NCBI GenBank assembly: GCA_002778195.1 | Contig: PCDI01000006.1 | Span: 2,584,061-2,648,060 of the forward strand | From: Raffaelea ambrosiae | Taxonomy: Eukaryota > Ascomycota > Sordariomycetes > Ophiostomatales > Ophiostomataceae | Reading direction: 5' to 3' | DNA: 64,000 nucleotides | Shown here: piece after piece, positions 10,400 through 21,415 of the stretch | How positions within the stretch are numbered: the stretch's first letter is position 1 | Layout of the letters: each line of letters starts with the position of its first letter | Position numbers and translations under genes: made by a program | Notes under the pieces: model-generated | Database searches by the model: none | What the model was told of the DNA's origin: nothing | Seen by the model: the letters and a program-made list of their open reading frames with translations, nothing else

Positions 10400-13300
10400 A
10401 TGAACCAGGCAGGCCAGCAAGGCGCCGGAGCCCCCGGCGCCGGCCAGGCTGGTGCTGGCACGCCCAATCCTGCAGGTGGTGCCGGCGCCGGCGGAGGCGC
10501 ACCGGCCCAGGCGCACTCGCATATGGTCATGTACAAGCCCGAGCACATGCGCAACATCAAGGAGCTCACCGCTCAGGAGAAGCAGAAGTATGAGAATGGG
10601 CTGCGCGCGCTGTGGACCGCGTTCAACGATCACCCAGAGGGTTCCACCGAGAAGGAGGCCGCCCGTCGCAAGATCCTCGAGTTTGCCCCCGTTCTGGCCC
10701 GTAAGGTGCGGGAGCGCCGCGCACGGGTGGCACAGATGCAGCAGCAGGCGGCGGCAGCGGCCCAGGCGCAGAACCAGAGCAACCAAGCAGCCCAGGCCCA
10801 GGCTGGTCTGCAGCAGCAGAACCAGTCGCCCCAGGCCCAGGCCCAGGCCCAGGCCCAGGCCCAGGCACATGTTCGGGCTCTCCAGGCTCAGCAGCAGGCG
10901 GCTCAGCAGCAGGCAGCCCAGCAACAGGCGGCGGCCCAGCAGCAAGCTGCTGCTCTGGCTGGGGGAGCCACGCCAGCCACAGCAGCAGCGGCGGCGGCGG
11001 CCCGCACGGCCACGGCCGGAGCCACGCCAGCCGGACCGCAGCAGGACCCTCAGCATGGCTTGCAGCAGCAGCAGCAGCAGCAGGGCCTCCAGCAACAGGG
11101 TGGCCACGCGGGACCGCAGCAGCAGCAGCAGCCCCAGCAGCGGGTGTCGCAGACGCGGATTCCCGACCACATTCAACAGCACGTGAATCAGCAGTCGTAC
11201 TTCCCGCCGCCCAGCCTTTCTGACAAGTCCCCGGAAGTCGTGGCGAAGTGGCAGGAGGATGTGAAGAAGAAGCTGGGCCTGTCGCTGATGCAGATTGAAG
11301 TGGCCCGGCAAAGCCTGAACCGGCTCGACAACACGATGAAGAACAGGATGGAAAGCGGCCAGCCGTTCTCGCCCGACGACCAAAAGCAGTGGAAGGAGCG
11401 CCGGGACACGGTGCAGAAGGTGCATGACGACGCCGCTCGATTTGTGACGAGCTACAGGAAGCAGCAGGAGCACGCAAAGGCCGCCATGCAGAAGCAGCTG
11501 CTCCAACAGCAGCAGCAGCAACAGCAGCAGCAGGGTGCAGCTGCGAGCGGCAGCAATGCCCCAGGCCCGCAGCAAACGAGCCCGCAGGCAGCGACGGCTG
11601 GTGGTACCGCCCAGCAACCACAAACAACAGCCGCAGCACAAGCACAAGCTGCATCGGCGCAACCTGCACAAAACACAGCCAAGCCTACAGCCGAACAGAC
11701 AAACATGGCCAACTCGCAGGCGAACATCAACGGCGCCATCGAGGCAGCCAAAAAAGAATCCATCGCCGCCGCCGCGCGGCAGCAGCAGCAGCAAGCAAGT
11801 GCCGTCGCCAACAACAACAATAACAACACCAACACCAACAACGCGACGACTGCCGCTGCCAACAAGCCGAACAGCGGACCGACGCAGTCCAATAACAGCG
11901 GCAAACCGGGCCCGGGCATCGTTCAACAGACGCCTATCCCGCCGCCCGTGATTCCCACGTCGGCTATGCAGCAGGCTCAGGCCCACCAGGCCCAGCAGAA
12001 GCAGCATCAGCAGCAACAGCAGGCCGCTGCCCAGCAAGCCGCTGCCCAGCAGGCTGCTCATCATCACCATCAGCAGCAACAGCAGCAGCAACAGCAGCAG
12101 CAGCAGCAGCAGCAGAAACAACAGCAGAAGCCGCAGACACCTGTCCATCCCCCGCCGACGCCCATCAACACGGCCATGGCCGCTGCTGGCAGCAACGCGG
12201 GTGCCGCCGCTGCAGGCACGCCGACGGCCGCAGCGACGCCGACCAACGCCAACGCGAATGCCGCCGCCGCTGCCGCCCAAGCTGTTGCCGCCCAGCAGCG
12301 TGCCGCCGCTGCCGCTGCCGCCGCCAATGCGGCACCTAGGGCTCTGTCGCATCAGAAGGCTCTGGAGGAGGCGAATAAGCGTGCTGCTTCCATCAGCGCA
12401 GGCACGGCCAACGGCAGCGTCCCCACCAACGGCGCCCATCCCCACCCGATCGCTCCAGCGGGCGGTGGTGTTGGTGGTGCTGCGGGCGTCGGTGCCAACG
12501 GCATGGGCCCGTCTCCGCAACAGCAGCAGGCCCAGCAGCAGGCCCAGCAGGCCGCGCAGGCCCAGGCCGCGCAGGCCGCGCAGATCCAGCAACACCAGCA
12601 GATCCAGCAGCACCAGCAGCAGGTGGCCGCCCAAGCAGCCGCCCAGCAGGCGGCGGCGGCGGCACAGCAGGCCGGTCAGGGTCAGGCCACGACGCCCGGA
12701 GGCACGGTCAACGGTGCCGGCGCTGGTGCCGGTGCCGCCACGAATGGTGGTGCCTCCTACGCCGAGGTTAGGTTGCCTTCGCGGCTCCCCGAGAAGCTGC
12801 CGATTCCCAAGAGCCTGTCGGACAAGGCGACCATGTCGCCCGTGCCGGTGTCGCTGGGTGGCGGTGTGCCCCCCGGCCGACCGACACTTACTGGGGGCGG
12901 CGGCATTGTGGGTGGTGTTATGGGCCAGGCTGCGGTGGCTAAGGTGCCAGCAATCCAGATGGAAGGCGAGGGAGAGCGGGTGCTGAACAAGAAGAAGCTG
13001 GACGAGCTGGTGCGGCAGGTGTGCGGCGGGACGGCCGAGGGCCACGAGGGAAACCTGTTGCAGCCGGAAGTGGAAGAGGTATGCTCACTGTCAACTCTCG
13101 TCTTTCTTTCCTTTCCTTCGTTTCTTCACTCTCTTTCCTTTCTTTCCCTTTTCCTCCTCTTCTCTTCCCTTCTTCTTCTGCCCTATCCACCTACGCGGGT
13201 CTCTGTTTCGCCGCTAACGAATAGTCCGTTTTGAACCTGGCCGACTCGTTTGTCGATAACGTGATGCATACGGCCTGCCGCAATGCCAAGGAACGCGGCT

Positions 13301-13485
13301 CCAAGGTGCTCGAGATCAGGGACATCCAGCTGGTGCTCGAACGCACGTACAACATCCGTATCCCGGGATACTCCTCAGACGAGCTGCGGACGGTCCGCAA
13401 GGTGATGCCATCCATGGCATGGATCACCAAGATGAGCGTGATCCAGGCGGCCAAGGTGACCTCGGGCAGCAAGAACGATGCCTAG
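10400..13485 (+). CDS. TAF12: Transcription initiation factor TFIID subunit 12 (also SAGA)
   Basis: Exons 10400-13078 and 13225-13485, with a 146-base intron (GTATGC...TAG, branch GCTAAC), encode 979 residues. A histone fold at about 860-950 contains VLNKKKLDELVRQV, then VLNLADSFVDNVMHTACRNA spliced across the intron, then DIQLVLERTYNIRIPGY. TAF12 pairs with TAF4 in TFIID and with Ada1 in SAGA. Two other conserved-looking segments lie upstream: MYKPEHMRNIKELTAQEKQK near residue 50, and a helical block from SLSDKSPEVVAKWQEDV to HDDAARFVTSY at about 275-350. Most of residues 110-830 are Gln/Ala-rich low complexity. The antisense frame is open over the whole of exon 1 but is only Leu/Arg repeats. 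In-frame coding-like sequence continues past the TAG (see findings). Confidence 0.93.
12070..12130 (+). repeat. CAG/CAA microsatellite encoding polyglutamine in TAF12
   Basis: Mixed CAG/CAA codons give an almost pure Gln run after a His run. Shorter runs occur at 11058-11085, 11500-11535 and 12520-12560, and a CCCAGG hexamer repeat at 10830-10866 encodes alternating Gln-Ala. Confidence 0.9.
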
Positions 13486-13629
13486 GGGCGCGAACCCGCA
13501 CCGGATGAGCCCGAGGAGAAGGTTGCCAAGGAGCCCGAACCTGCACCAAATGGGCCGGGGGGGAAGGATGGGAAGCCCAAGCCTGCACGGAAGGGGTCCA
13601 AGGGGGAGGATGTTCAGAAGCGCAAATAG
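13486..13629 (+). other. coding-like in-frame extension after the TAF12 TAG
   Basis: In phase with TAF12, 47 sense codons follow the TAG at 13483-13485 before the next TAG at 13627-13629. The translation is Lys/Glu/Pro-rich (starts GREPAPDEPEEKVAKEPEP, ends EDVQKRK), with mostly G or C in third positions. It could be 3' UTR that reads well by chance in GC-rich DNA, a lost C-terminal tail, or a readthrough extension. Confidence 0.4.
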
Positions 13630-15693
13630 TCACCCAAGTCGCCTCGGGAGGATGTTTCACTTTTTCAATGGGAGTCGGTTGGGATGCGTTGTTCTACTTG
13701 TTTCTTTTTGCTATTGCTTTTGCTTTACAGGGTCGGAATTGGAGTGGCAAGGCGGGAAACTGCTGCTTCAAAACTCGTTGCTACTGGTTTTTTTCTTGTG
13801 TTTTTCTCATATTCTTATTGTACCCTGTCAAGACCTGCATCGTCGCAGAGGCATCGTCACTCTGCCACAGCAGCAGATGATGAGATGCAGATTGACTAAA
13901 ATTGTAGAGATAGTCTTCTTTTAGCTGTAATTTTACCAGAGAAGTATTGATTCAACTTGGGAGCCCACTCGTAGTTAGATGAACTGCAATGTGCTTTGCA
14001 CCATGCCTGCGATTACAAATTGTGATGTGTTTGCATGTAACTACATTGCAGGTTGGGCTTCAATTTGTTGAGATTGGTGGAGCTCGTCGCCTCACGAGTA
14101 GGATAATGGCAATCTGTGGAGAACTCAAAAAGAACTGACGGCATATTTCCTCTTTTGTATCTCTCGTGCCCATTCTCGTGACGGGTCTGCTCTGCGCCAA
14201 GCAGTCCGGAAAGCATGCGTTTGGCTGAGTAATGAAGGTGGGGGCAGAAACGGGCAACCAGGCAAGACAGCTTCCTCCCAGAAAAAGCAAGGCAGCCATG
14301 GGCAAACGTCACGCAAGGCGCCTGTCTGCCTGTTGCAGCTGGACCGGCGGGTGGAGCAGTACTCGTGACTTGTGCACGCGCGGAGCTCAGGCGCCACAGC
14401 GACCGTAGCTGGTACGCGTAGTTGCCAGTGCAGCCTTCGCTTTGTGTGTGTGTTGTGTGGGTTTTTTTTTTAGCTTATCTTTTTTTGGACAGACAGACCT
14501 GGCCTCAGTGCCCTGTACCTGCTGGCTCCCCTGTTGTTTCAGCGCCTTTTCAGTGCTGAAGCGCCTTGCCCCTGTTCCGCTCGGTCGCCCCTTCCCTTTC
14601 GACAGCGCCAAAGCCACCTTGCGAGTCGTCCATCGCCCCTGCCCTCCTCCGTCCGCTCGTTCGCCCTTCGTCTTTCCCTGGTTGTCTGAGTCTCTCGTAA
14701 TCCTCCTTCCGTTTCCCCATCTCTCTTTCTTCGCATCCTGTTCTTCTCGTCCTTGTTTTTTTTTCTTTTGCCCCTTTCTCCATCGTCACCTATTGCTTTT
14801 CGTTTCCTCTCTTCATCTCTTTTTGCATATTTTCTTGCTTGCTGCATTCGGGTTGGAGCTAGTAGAGGAGAGCAAGCACGCAGAGCACACCCGCACACAC
14901 GCACACCACCCCGGCTGCTACCCTGCAGGCATAGCTTCGCTGCTGTCTTGTGCAAAGCCCACAGTGGCCCAGGCACCACACTGTCCTTTCTCTCTAATCC
15001 GCCAGGGCAAAAGAGTGCCATTGCTCACTCTTTTCTCTCACATTCCCTCACCCACCACCCCTGCGGAAACTAAGGCAACAAAACCTCTTCGGTCCAGCCG
15101 CGTCCTTCTCGCCTCTTCCCCCCCCCAAAGCACCGCAAAAGTCATCGACCATCGCACCTGCGCATCGCATCGACCACCTGTTTTCAACGACGTCTGTTTG
15201 TGGTCGCCTTGTCCTCTTTTTTCGTAAACGTATCTTTCGACCTTGGACAGGCGAAGACCAAATAAGCATCGAGACGAAAACCCCAACCCTGCCCGACAAA
15301 CAGCGAGCAAAGCGAGACGCACACCCACCACACGCACAAAGCGAGGGCGGAAGCTGTAAGGCAACGCGGCAAACACGCAAGTCCGAAAAAAAGAGAGAAT
15401 CCCAATCCTCTCTCGGCTTTCTCTCCAAAGAAAAATCCTTCCCACGACCCAGCGCGCGCGCGTAACACCTCCCTTTTCGGTCGACCTCTGCCTTTTGCAG
15501 CGAATCTCTCTCCATCGAAGATCGAAACAAGAAAGCAAAAAAGAAGAGCCTTCCCCCATCGTTTCCTGGTGTGACGGTTTCGCCCTCTCTCTTTTTCTTT
15601 TTTTTTTCGCTCTGCTTTCTTTCATTGTTTCGGCCACCAGAACCCATTTCTTTCTCATCCCCCCCCTCCACGCCCCATCATTCACACATCGCC
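13630..15693. other. 2 kb intergenic region, TAF12 3' end and RPN3 promoter/leader
   Basis: No recognisable gene on either strand. The 1.2 kb before RPN3 is CT-rich with long T-tracts (14461-14472, 14756-14770, 15592-15609), the usual texture of a fungal promoter. I saw no clear proteasome-associated control element (GGTGGCAAA) on either strand. Confidence 0.45.
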
Positions 15694-17777
15694 ATGCCGG
15701 GAAAGACACCACATGGCAACGGCAAGGAGCCCGTTGAGAACGGTGGCATCCGGAACAGCAAGGACGTCGACATGAAGGACGAGGCCGCGCTCAAGGGCAA
15801 GAAGGTCATTGGCAGCAGCAAGGACGGCGACGAGGAGATGACAGTCGTGGTGCCGCCATCAAAAAAGAGTGCACAGTCGGGCAAGCAAGGCAGCGACGGT
15901 GCTGACGGCGATGTCGACATGGCCGACGACGACGCGTCCGCAGAAGACGGTGCCGTCAAGGTCGACCCCGTCGTGCAGACGACAGCGGGTATGTATTTTC
16001 CCCTGTGTTTGTGACTGTTTCTGACTTCCCTTTGGCAATTCTGTTTCCTTTGCTGCTTTTCTGTGGCGTTCCCTCCCCCCCCCCCAATACTTTCTTCCTC
16101 CTGAGGACATCATGCTTCCCATACTGTGTGTGCGCCTGTTTCCCGCCCTAGTTTGCGTTTCCACATTCTCCCCAGATTTCCGTCACCACTCCTGCCAGCT
16201 GTCCCACCATCCCCCATCAGCGCTAACCGCCCGTTCCTCCAGACATCAAGAGCAACTTTGCCCTGCTCGACCGCGCCGTCGTCCTCTTCGATCCCCGCTT
16301 CTCCCTCCGCGCCCTGCGATCCATCTCGTCCATCCGCAAGCGCCTGACGCCCGACATCCTGGCGCGCGTCATCGTCGAGTCCCTGACATCGCCATCCTCT
16401 GCTGCCGTGGCCAAGCAGCTCCTGACGCCTCTGGGCCGGGAACACCTGCCGCTCGGCCGCCGGCCCGGCCCGGAGATGGAGATCGACACACCGGCGCCGG
16501 CAGCAGCCCCATCAAAGGGCGGCGTCAACGGCGTGTCATCTGCAAAGAAGGAGCTCATCCCCGAGGTCGACATCTTCCTCGGCATCCTCATCCAGGTCCA
16601 CCTCTTCGACTCGAAGCAGTTCCAGCGCGGCTTCGAATTCTCGCGCGTCCTGACCGAGCGCATCCACGCCCTCAACCGCCGCACCCTCGACTCGCTTGCC
16701 GCCAAGGTCTACTTCTACTTCTCTCTCTTCAGCGAGCACCTCGCCCCATTGCCGCCGTCGCCCCAGTCGCCCGTCATCTCTATCCGCCCGACTCTCCTCG
16801 CCGCTCTGCGGACCGCCGTGCTCCGCAAGGACGTCGACACCCAGGCCGCCGTCATTGTGCTGCTGCTGCGCAACTACCTCTCCACGTCGCACATCACCCA
16901 GGCCGACCTGCTGGTCTCGCACACGCAGTTCCCCGAAAACGCCGCCAACAACCAGGTCGCCCGCTTCCTCTACTATCTCGGCCGCATCCGTGCCATCCAG
17001 CTGAGCTACACCGAGGCACACGAGCATCTGACGGCTGCCACCCGCAAGGCGCCATCTAGCGCCTGCGCCGCCGGCTTCTCGCAGACGGCCACCAAGCTGC
17101 TGCTCGTGGTCGAGCTGCTGATGGGCGACATCCCCGAGCGCGCCGTGTTCCGGCAACCCGAGCTGGAGCTGGCCCTGCACCCATATTTCCTGCTGGTGCA
17201 GGCTGTGCGCGTCGGCAACCTGGAGGATTTTGAGACGGCCATTGCCGATCACGCCGACACCTTCCGCAAGGACGGCACCTACTCTCTCATCCTGCGCCTG
17301 CGCCAGAACGTCATCAAGACTGGCATCCGCATGATGTCGCTGTCGTACAGCCGCATTTCGCTTCGCGACATTTGCATCCGCCTGCAGCTCGGTAGCGAGG
17401 AGTCGGCCGAGTACATTGTGGCCAAGGCGATCCGTGACGGTGTCATTGAGGCCACCCTGGACCGGGAGCGCGGATTCATGAAGAGCAAGGAGGTCGGTGA
17501 CGTCTACGCCACGCGAGAACCTGGCGAGGCGTTCCACGACCGTATCCGTGCCTGTCTCGCTCTCCACGACGAGAGTGTCAAGGTGAGTTTTTAAATGCTT
17601 CTTTGTTTCTCTTCTCTGTACTAACAGTACTAGGCTATGCGTTTCCCCATGAACCAGCACCGCTTGGAGCTAAAGAATGCTCAAGAGGCACGAGAGCGCG
17701 AGCGGGAAATGGCCAAGGAAATACAAGACGGCGACCTAGACGAGGACGACCTGGGCGGTGACTTTGAAGGAATGTAA
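15694..17777 (+). CDS. RPN3: 26S proteasome regulatory (lid) subunit Rpn3
   Basis: Three exons, 15694-15988, 16243-17582 and 17634-17777, with introns of 254 and 51 bases (both with CTAAC near the 3' end), give 592 residues. Residues 1-98 are an acidic, Lys-rich disordered extension. From DIKSNFALLDRAVVLFDPRF onward the TPR-like helical repeats and the PCI domain (about 440-545, with ISLRDICIRLQLGSEESAEY) match Rpn3/PSMD3. The family's C terminus is reached: LALHDESVKAMRFP, then the acidic GDLDEDDLGGDFEGM. Rpn3 scaffolds the 19S lid with Rpn7, Rpn12 and Sem1. The second intron's AG at 17632-17633 was chosen because the nearer AG at 17626-17627 gives an immediate stop. Confidence 0.95.
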
Positions 17778-18070
17778 TACAAGCATTACGAACGAAATAT
17801 AAGAAAAAGAAAACCACACAACTAGAGGGGAAAGGCCAATGAGAGGGGGCCAAGAGAGAGGAAGAGAGGGATGGAGACTCACTCTCTCTGTCGGCGCATC
17901 TCCTCTCCCATCCCTTCTACCACACCATGTACTTGTCATCCCGTTTTTCTTTTTTCTTCCCCTTGTTTTTTTCCTCCCTGTTGTGTTTGGCCGCCTTCAT
18001 TTTCCTTGTCGTTTCCCTGCTGGTTTTTTTTTATTGCGCGCCGGGGTCTTCCTCTTCTTTATTTTTGTCA

Positions 18071-18071
<1 letters not shown>

Positions 18072-18101
<30 letters not shown>
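18072..18101 (+). repeat. (ACT)10 microsatellite
   Basis: Ten uninterrupted ACT units in the convergent region downstream of RPN3. Confidence 0.9.
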
Positions 18102-18102
<1 letters not shown>

Positions 18103-18490
18103 GTTGCTTGCTGCTTTGCTTGCTGGCTACCTTGCTACAAGACATCTTCCTCCGTGTACTTTTTTCTAAAGAATTTTTTTCTCTCTCCCTCTTATTCTCT
18201 CCTATATCTCGGGCCCCCCCTAATATGTGCTTTGTGTGTGTCCTGGTGTGCTCTTATTTGGTAAAGAAGAGTCATATGTACAGAGAGACTCGGTCATGTT
18301 GTACAAAGGCCAACCAAGCTCGGTGTAAAAAGGCGTAAAAAATCCAATTGAGAGAGATCACTCACACAAAACACAGCCGAGTCCCGTGTGCTTCCATCAA
18401 CCGCCGAGGCATATACAGTATATATATTATATTGGTTGTTAGACTGCACACGGTAAGGTAGGCGGCCTGTCGGCGTGTGTGACTGTAAGG

Positions 18491-18514
18491 TGTGTGTGTG
18501 TGTGTGTGTGTGTG
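18491..18514 (+). repeat. (TG)12 microsatellite
   Basis: Twelve uninterrupted TG dinucleotides in non-coding DNA. Confidence 0.92.
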
Positions 18515-19150
18515 CACGGTGCGGGCTTGTGTCTTTCTTGTGCAACCATGTGGCGGCACTTGAGAAGCACAAGCCCCCTCCCTGCATTTTTCTTTGTATG
18601 ACAACAGCTTTTTCTTCCTCGGCTTTTTCTTCTTTCATGACCGTAGCCTTGCCGCACAGGCAAAAAAAAGAAATAAAAACGGCAAGGATGCAACCGGACT
18701 CACAAACACCCGAGGCGACAGCAACAAAGGGACTACACACTTGGTACGATAGCTTTTCTTTCCTTCTTTGGTTTCTTTCTTTCTTTCCCCTGTTTTAGCC
18801 CATTCATCTCTTTTTCCTATGGAAAAGAGAATGTGACCGACTTTTGTGGTTTATTTTGGATAAAAGTGAATATTTTGCATTTTTGGTTATGATTTGTACA
18901 CACCGGTGCCTTCCAGATCAAGAGAGTAGTCCAAAAAGGAAAGACAAAAAAATAACACCCCACACAGCAAAAAGCCAAAGAAGAAAGAGGTATAAACGAA
19001 GAATAGAAGAGAGCCAAGCAAGCAAAATGCAAATAAATTAGATTGTAAATAAAAAAGAAAGAAAAATAAAAGACGGGTTCCAACCCACGAGAACACCCAC
19101 ACAAAAAACGCACCCTCTAAGCAACATTACATGTCGTTTCCGTCGACCAA

Positions 19151-21415
19151 CTACAGTATCTGCATCGTCTTTGTGACCGCAGCTTCAGTTGTCGTTGTCG
19201 TCTCCGTGGCCGTCGTCGTCGACACAGACGTCACCGTGTCATGCACAGACACTGTCTGCACAATGGTCACCGTTTGCACCACGCCGGAGACGGCATTATT
19301 GTTCGGTCCGCGTGTGGTGGTAGCTGTCGTCTTCGGCGTCGTAGTGGCTGCAGGCTGTGAAGGAGACGTAGTTGAGGGAGTAAGGGTGTCGGTGTCTTCG
19401 GGCGGTTGCGAGGACCACCGCGAGACTGCTGGATCAGTTGAGGATGACGATGGCACAGGCTCGACAGCCAGAGGTCTCGACGTGGTTGTAGGAGAAGACG
19501 AAGGAGGGACTTCTACTGGGGTGGATGCAACCGGGGTAGACGCGGCCGTGGTAGACACGGCTGGTGTAGACGCAGCCGGGGTAGATGTAGCCGGGGTAGA
19601 CACAGCCGGGGTAGACGGGTCCAGCTTGGAAGCAGCATGGGTAGTACTCGAAGGAGCACTGGAAGAGCTCGGGGACACCTTGTGGGGCATTGTAGCCGCA
19701 CCCCCGGCGGCTGTGGTTGGCGGGGCCGGCGTTGGCGAGGACGTCGTTGGCGAGGCAGTCGTTGGCGAGGACGCCGCCGACGAGGACGTGGTCGAAGCCG
19801 TTGCCGTTACCGTAAACGTCTGCGTGGCTACGTGGATGGTCACTGTGGTGGTTGTCTGCGAGGTCTGGCTCGACGTGTCAGAGGGTACCGTTCCGTCTCC
19901 GGCTGCCCCAGTGGACCCAGTTGACCTTGCTTCTGATGTTGTTCCTGTATTTCCTGTAGTTCCTGTATTTCCTGTAGTTTCTGTATTTCCTGTAGTTCCT
20001 GTATTTCCAGCATTGCCAGTAATACCAGCGGTACCAGCAGTACCAGGTGTGCTCGACGTGGTAGTAACAGGAGTTTCAGTTGTGCCGGGTGTTTCTTCTC
20101 CCGGAAGAGTACTCGAAGCTGATGTGGTGGGACTTGTGGTGGCCGGACTTGTGGTAGCCGGGCTTGTGGTGGCCGGACTTGTGGTGGCCGGACTTGTGGT
20201 GGCCGGACTTGTCGTGCTGTGCGTCGAACTAGCCGCGCCTGTGGTCTTGGGCGCATTTGGAGCGGTGGAAGATCCCGCCCCAGTAGCAGATCCAGATCCA
20301 GATCCAGTTGCAGGAGTGGTAGAGCTGGTTGGAGATGTGGAGCTGGGCGCAGGACTGGACGAGGAACCAGGTAGAGTACCGGTTATACTTGGCTTGCCGA
20401 TACATATGAAATACGTAGTAGCACTTGGACTATTTGTGTAGGGGTAACAACTTGAGTTGTCTTCACAGATCCTGCTGGTCTCGATCTGTGCCTGACTGTT
20501 GCAAGAGACTATGTTGCCGTCTTTACAGAAGCTCTGACCCGGCGTGCACGATGATCCTGCGCTTGTGTTAGCGTTTGTGTGAGACTAAGAGTGGCAATAA
20601 CCATAAACATGGAAGTAGAAAGACGCGGGATTGCCGGGTGTGATGGCCATACCTATTGATGCGCCTGTGGTCGCCGACATGTTTGCGGACAGCGTTGACG
20701 GTGCCGAAGACGCAGCTGGCGTCGAAGATGAAGTCGGTGTCGGTGTCGGTGTTGTCGCTGCCTTTGGGGATGTCGTCGACGTTGGTGGAGTTGTTGAAGA
20801 CGTTGTCGGTGTCGATGTCGTCGTTGGTGTCGGCGTCGTCGTCGGTGTTGTTGCCGGCGTTGGGGATGTCGGCGGTGTCGTCACTGTCGTCGAGGATGGT
20901 GCTGCCGTCGAGTTCGACTCCTGGTGTTGCGATGCTGACGCTGGGTTGGATGACGACGATGTCGATGGGGGCGAGATTGTGGCAGATATGGGACCGTTGG
21001 ACTGCGTGACCGAGATCGAGCCTGACGAAACTACCGAGCCGGTGGACTGCGACAACGTCACAGATGGTGTAGTGGTGGAGCTAGCCAGTGGCCCCAGGTT
21101 GAGGGAGCTGGACATCCCCGACAAAGCAGTCGTAGGTGCAGGCGTTGTTGTAGTCGTCGTTGTAGGCGTCGTTGAAGGATCCATTGAAGGTACACCGGGG
21201 GAGCTCGACGAAGGGACCGGGTCCACAGCGAGCGGACGCGATGTGGTGGTATTGTAAAACGCACTCTCCCGCCGCATAACTCGGCGCGGCGACCAGGGGC
21301 TGCCCCCATCAGAGCCAGGCTGGCCGGCCGGGGAGGGGGGCCGGACTCCCAAGGGTCCAGCTGCCGTTGTGACGGCCCAGAGAAGCAGAGAAAGCGCAAC
21401 GTTTGCGGGACGCAT
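19151..21415 (-). CDS. secreted Ser/Thr-rich repeat protein with a six-cysteine module
   Basis: Exon 1 is 21415-20653 and exon 2 is 20556-19151, with a 96-base intron (GTATGG...GCAG, branch CGCTAAC), giving 722 residues. The N terminus MRPANVALSLLLWAVTTAAG is a clear signal peptide. Dibasic RR at 44-45 and 48-49 are possible Kex2 sites. The mature protein is almost all Thr, Ser, Pro and Ala, so heavy O-glycosylation is expected. Exon 2 opens with an island of six cysteines (258, 265, 273, 285, 291, 306) around SSCTPGQSFCKDGNIVSC. The spacing is reminiscent of CBM19-type chitin-binding modules, but the match is only by spacing. Several repeat types fill the rest. No C-terminal hydrophobic GPI signal is seen. 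A cell-wall or extracellular role is inferred. The opposite strand is also open across most of exon 2 and was rejected. Confidence 0.8.
19930..20030 (-). repeat. in-frame GNTGTT-type repeat in the secreted protein
   Basis: An 18-base unit (Gly-Asn-Thr-Gly-Thr-Thr, one Glu variant) repeats about five times on the minus strand and then degenerates into GNAG/GTAG motifs. Confidence 0.85.
20131..20215 (-). repeat. 15-bp repeat encoding TTSPA in the secreted protein
   Basis: Five to six near-identical 15-base units (GGTGGCCGGACTTGT on the + strand) encode Thr-Thr-Ser-Pro-Ala on the minus strand. A related 15-base family encoding STPA(V/A/T) occupies about 19515-19620. Confidence 0.88.

Larger units (their letters stand above)
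17778..19150. other. convergent 3' intergenic region with simple repeats
   Basis: Lies between the ends of RPN3 and the secreted-protein gene. T-rich throughout 17935-18240, then A-rich toward 19075. Holds the two microsatellites listed separately. No protein-like frame. Confidence 0.5.

Noticed and set aside
10364..13045. 893-codon open frame antisense to TAF12
   Set aside because: It is the mirror of CAG/GCC repeats and reads as Leu/Arg/Gly runs with no domain. TAF12 on the other strand has a histone fold and proper splice sites.
13478..13924. 148-codon + strand frame overlapping the TAF12 end
   Set aside because: Different phase from TAF12, no motif, and it ends in T-rich 3' flank.
19131..20441. 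436-codon + strand frame rich in Val/Gly/Asp (VVAGLVVAGL repeats)
   Set aside because: It is the shadow of the minus-strand TTSPA/STPA repeats. The minus strand has a signal peptide, intron signals and the Cys module, while this frame has none.
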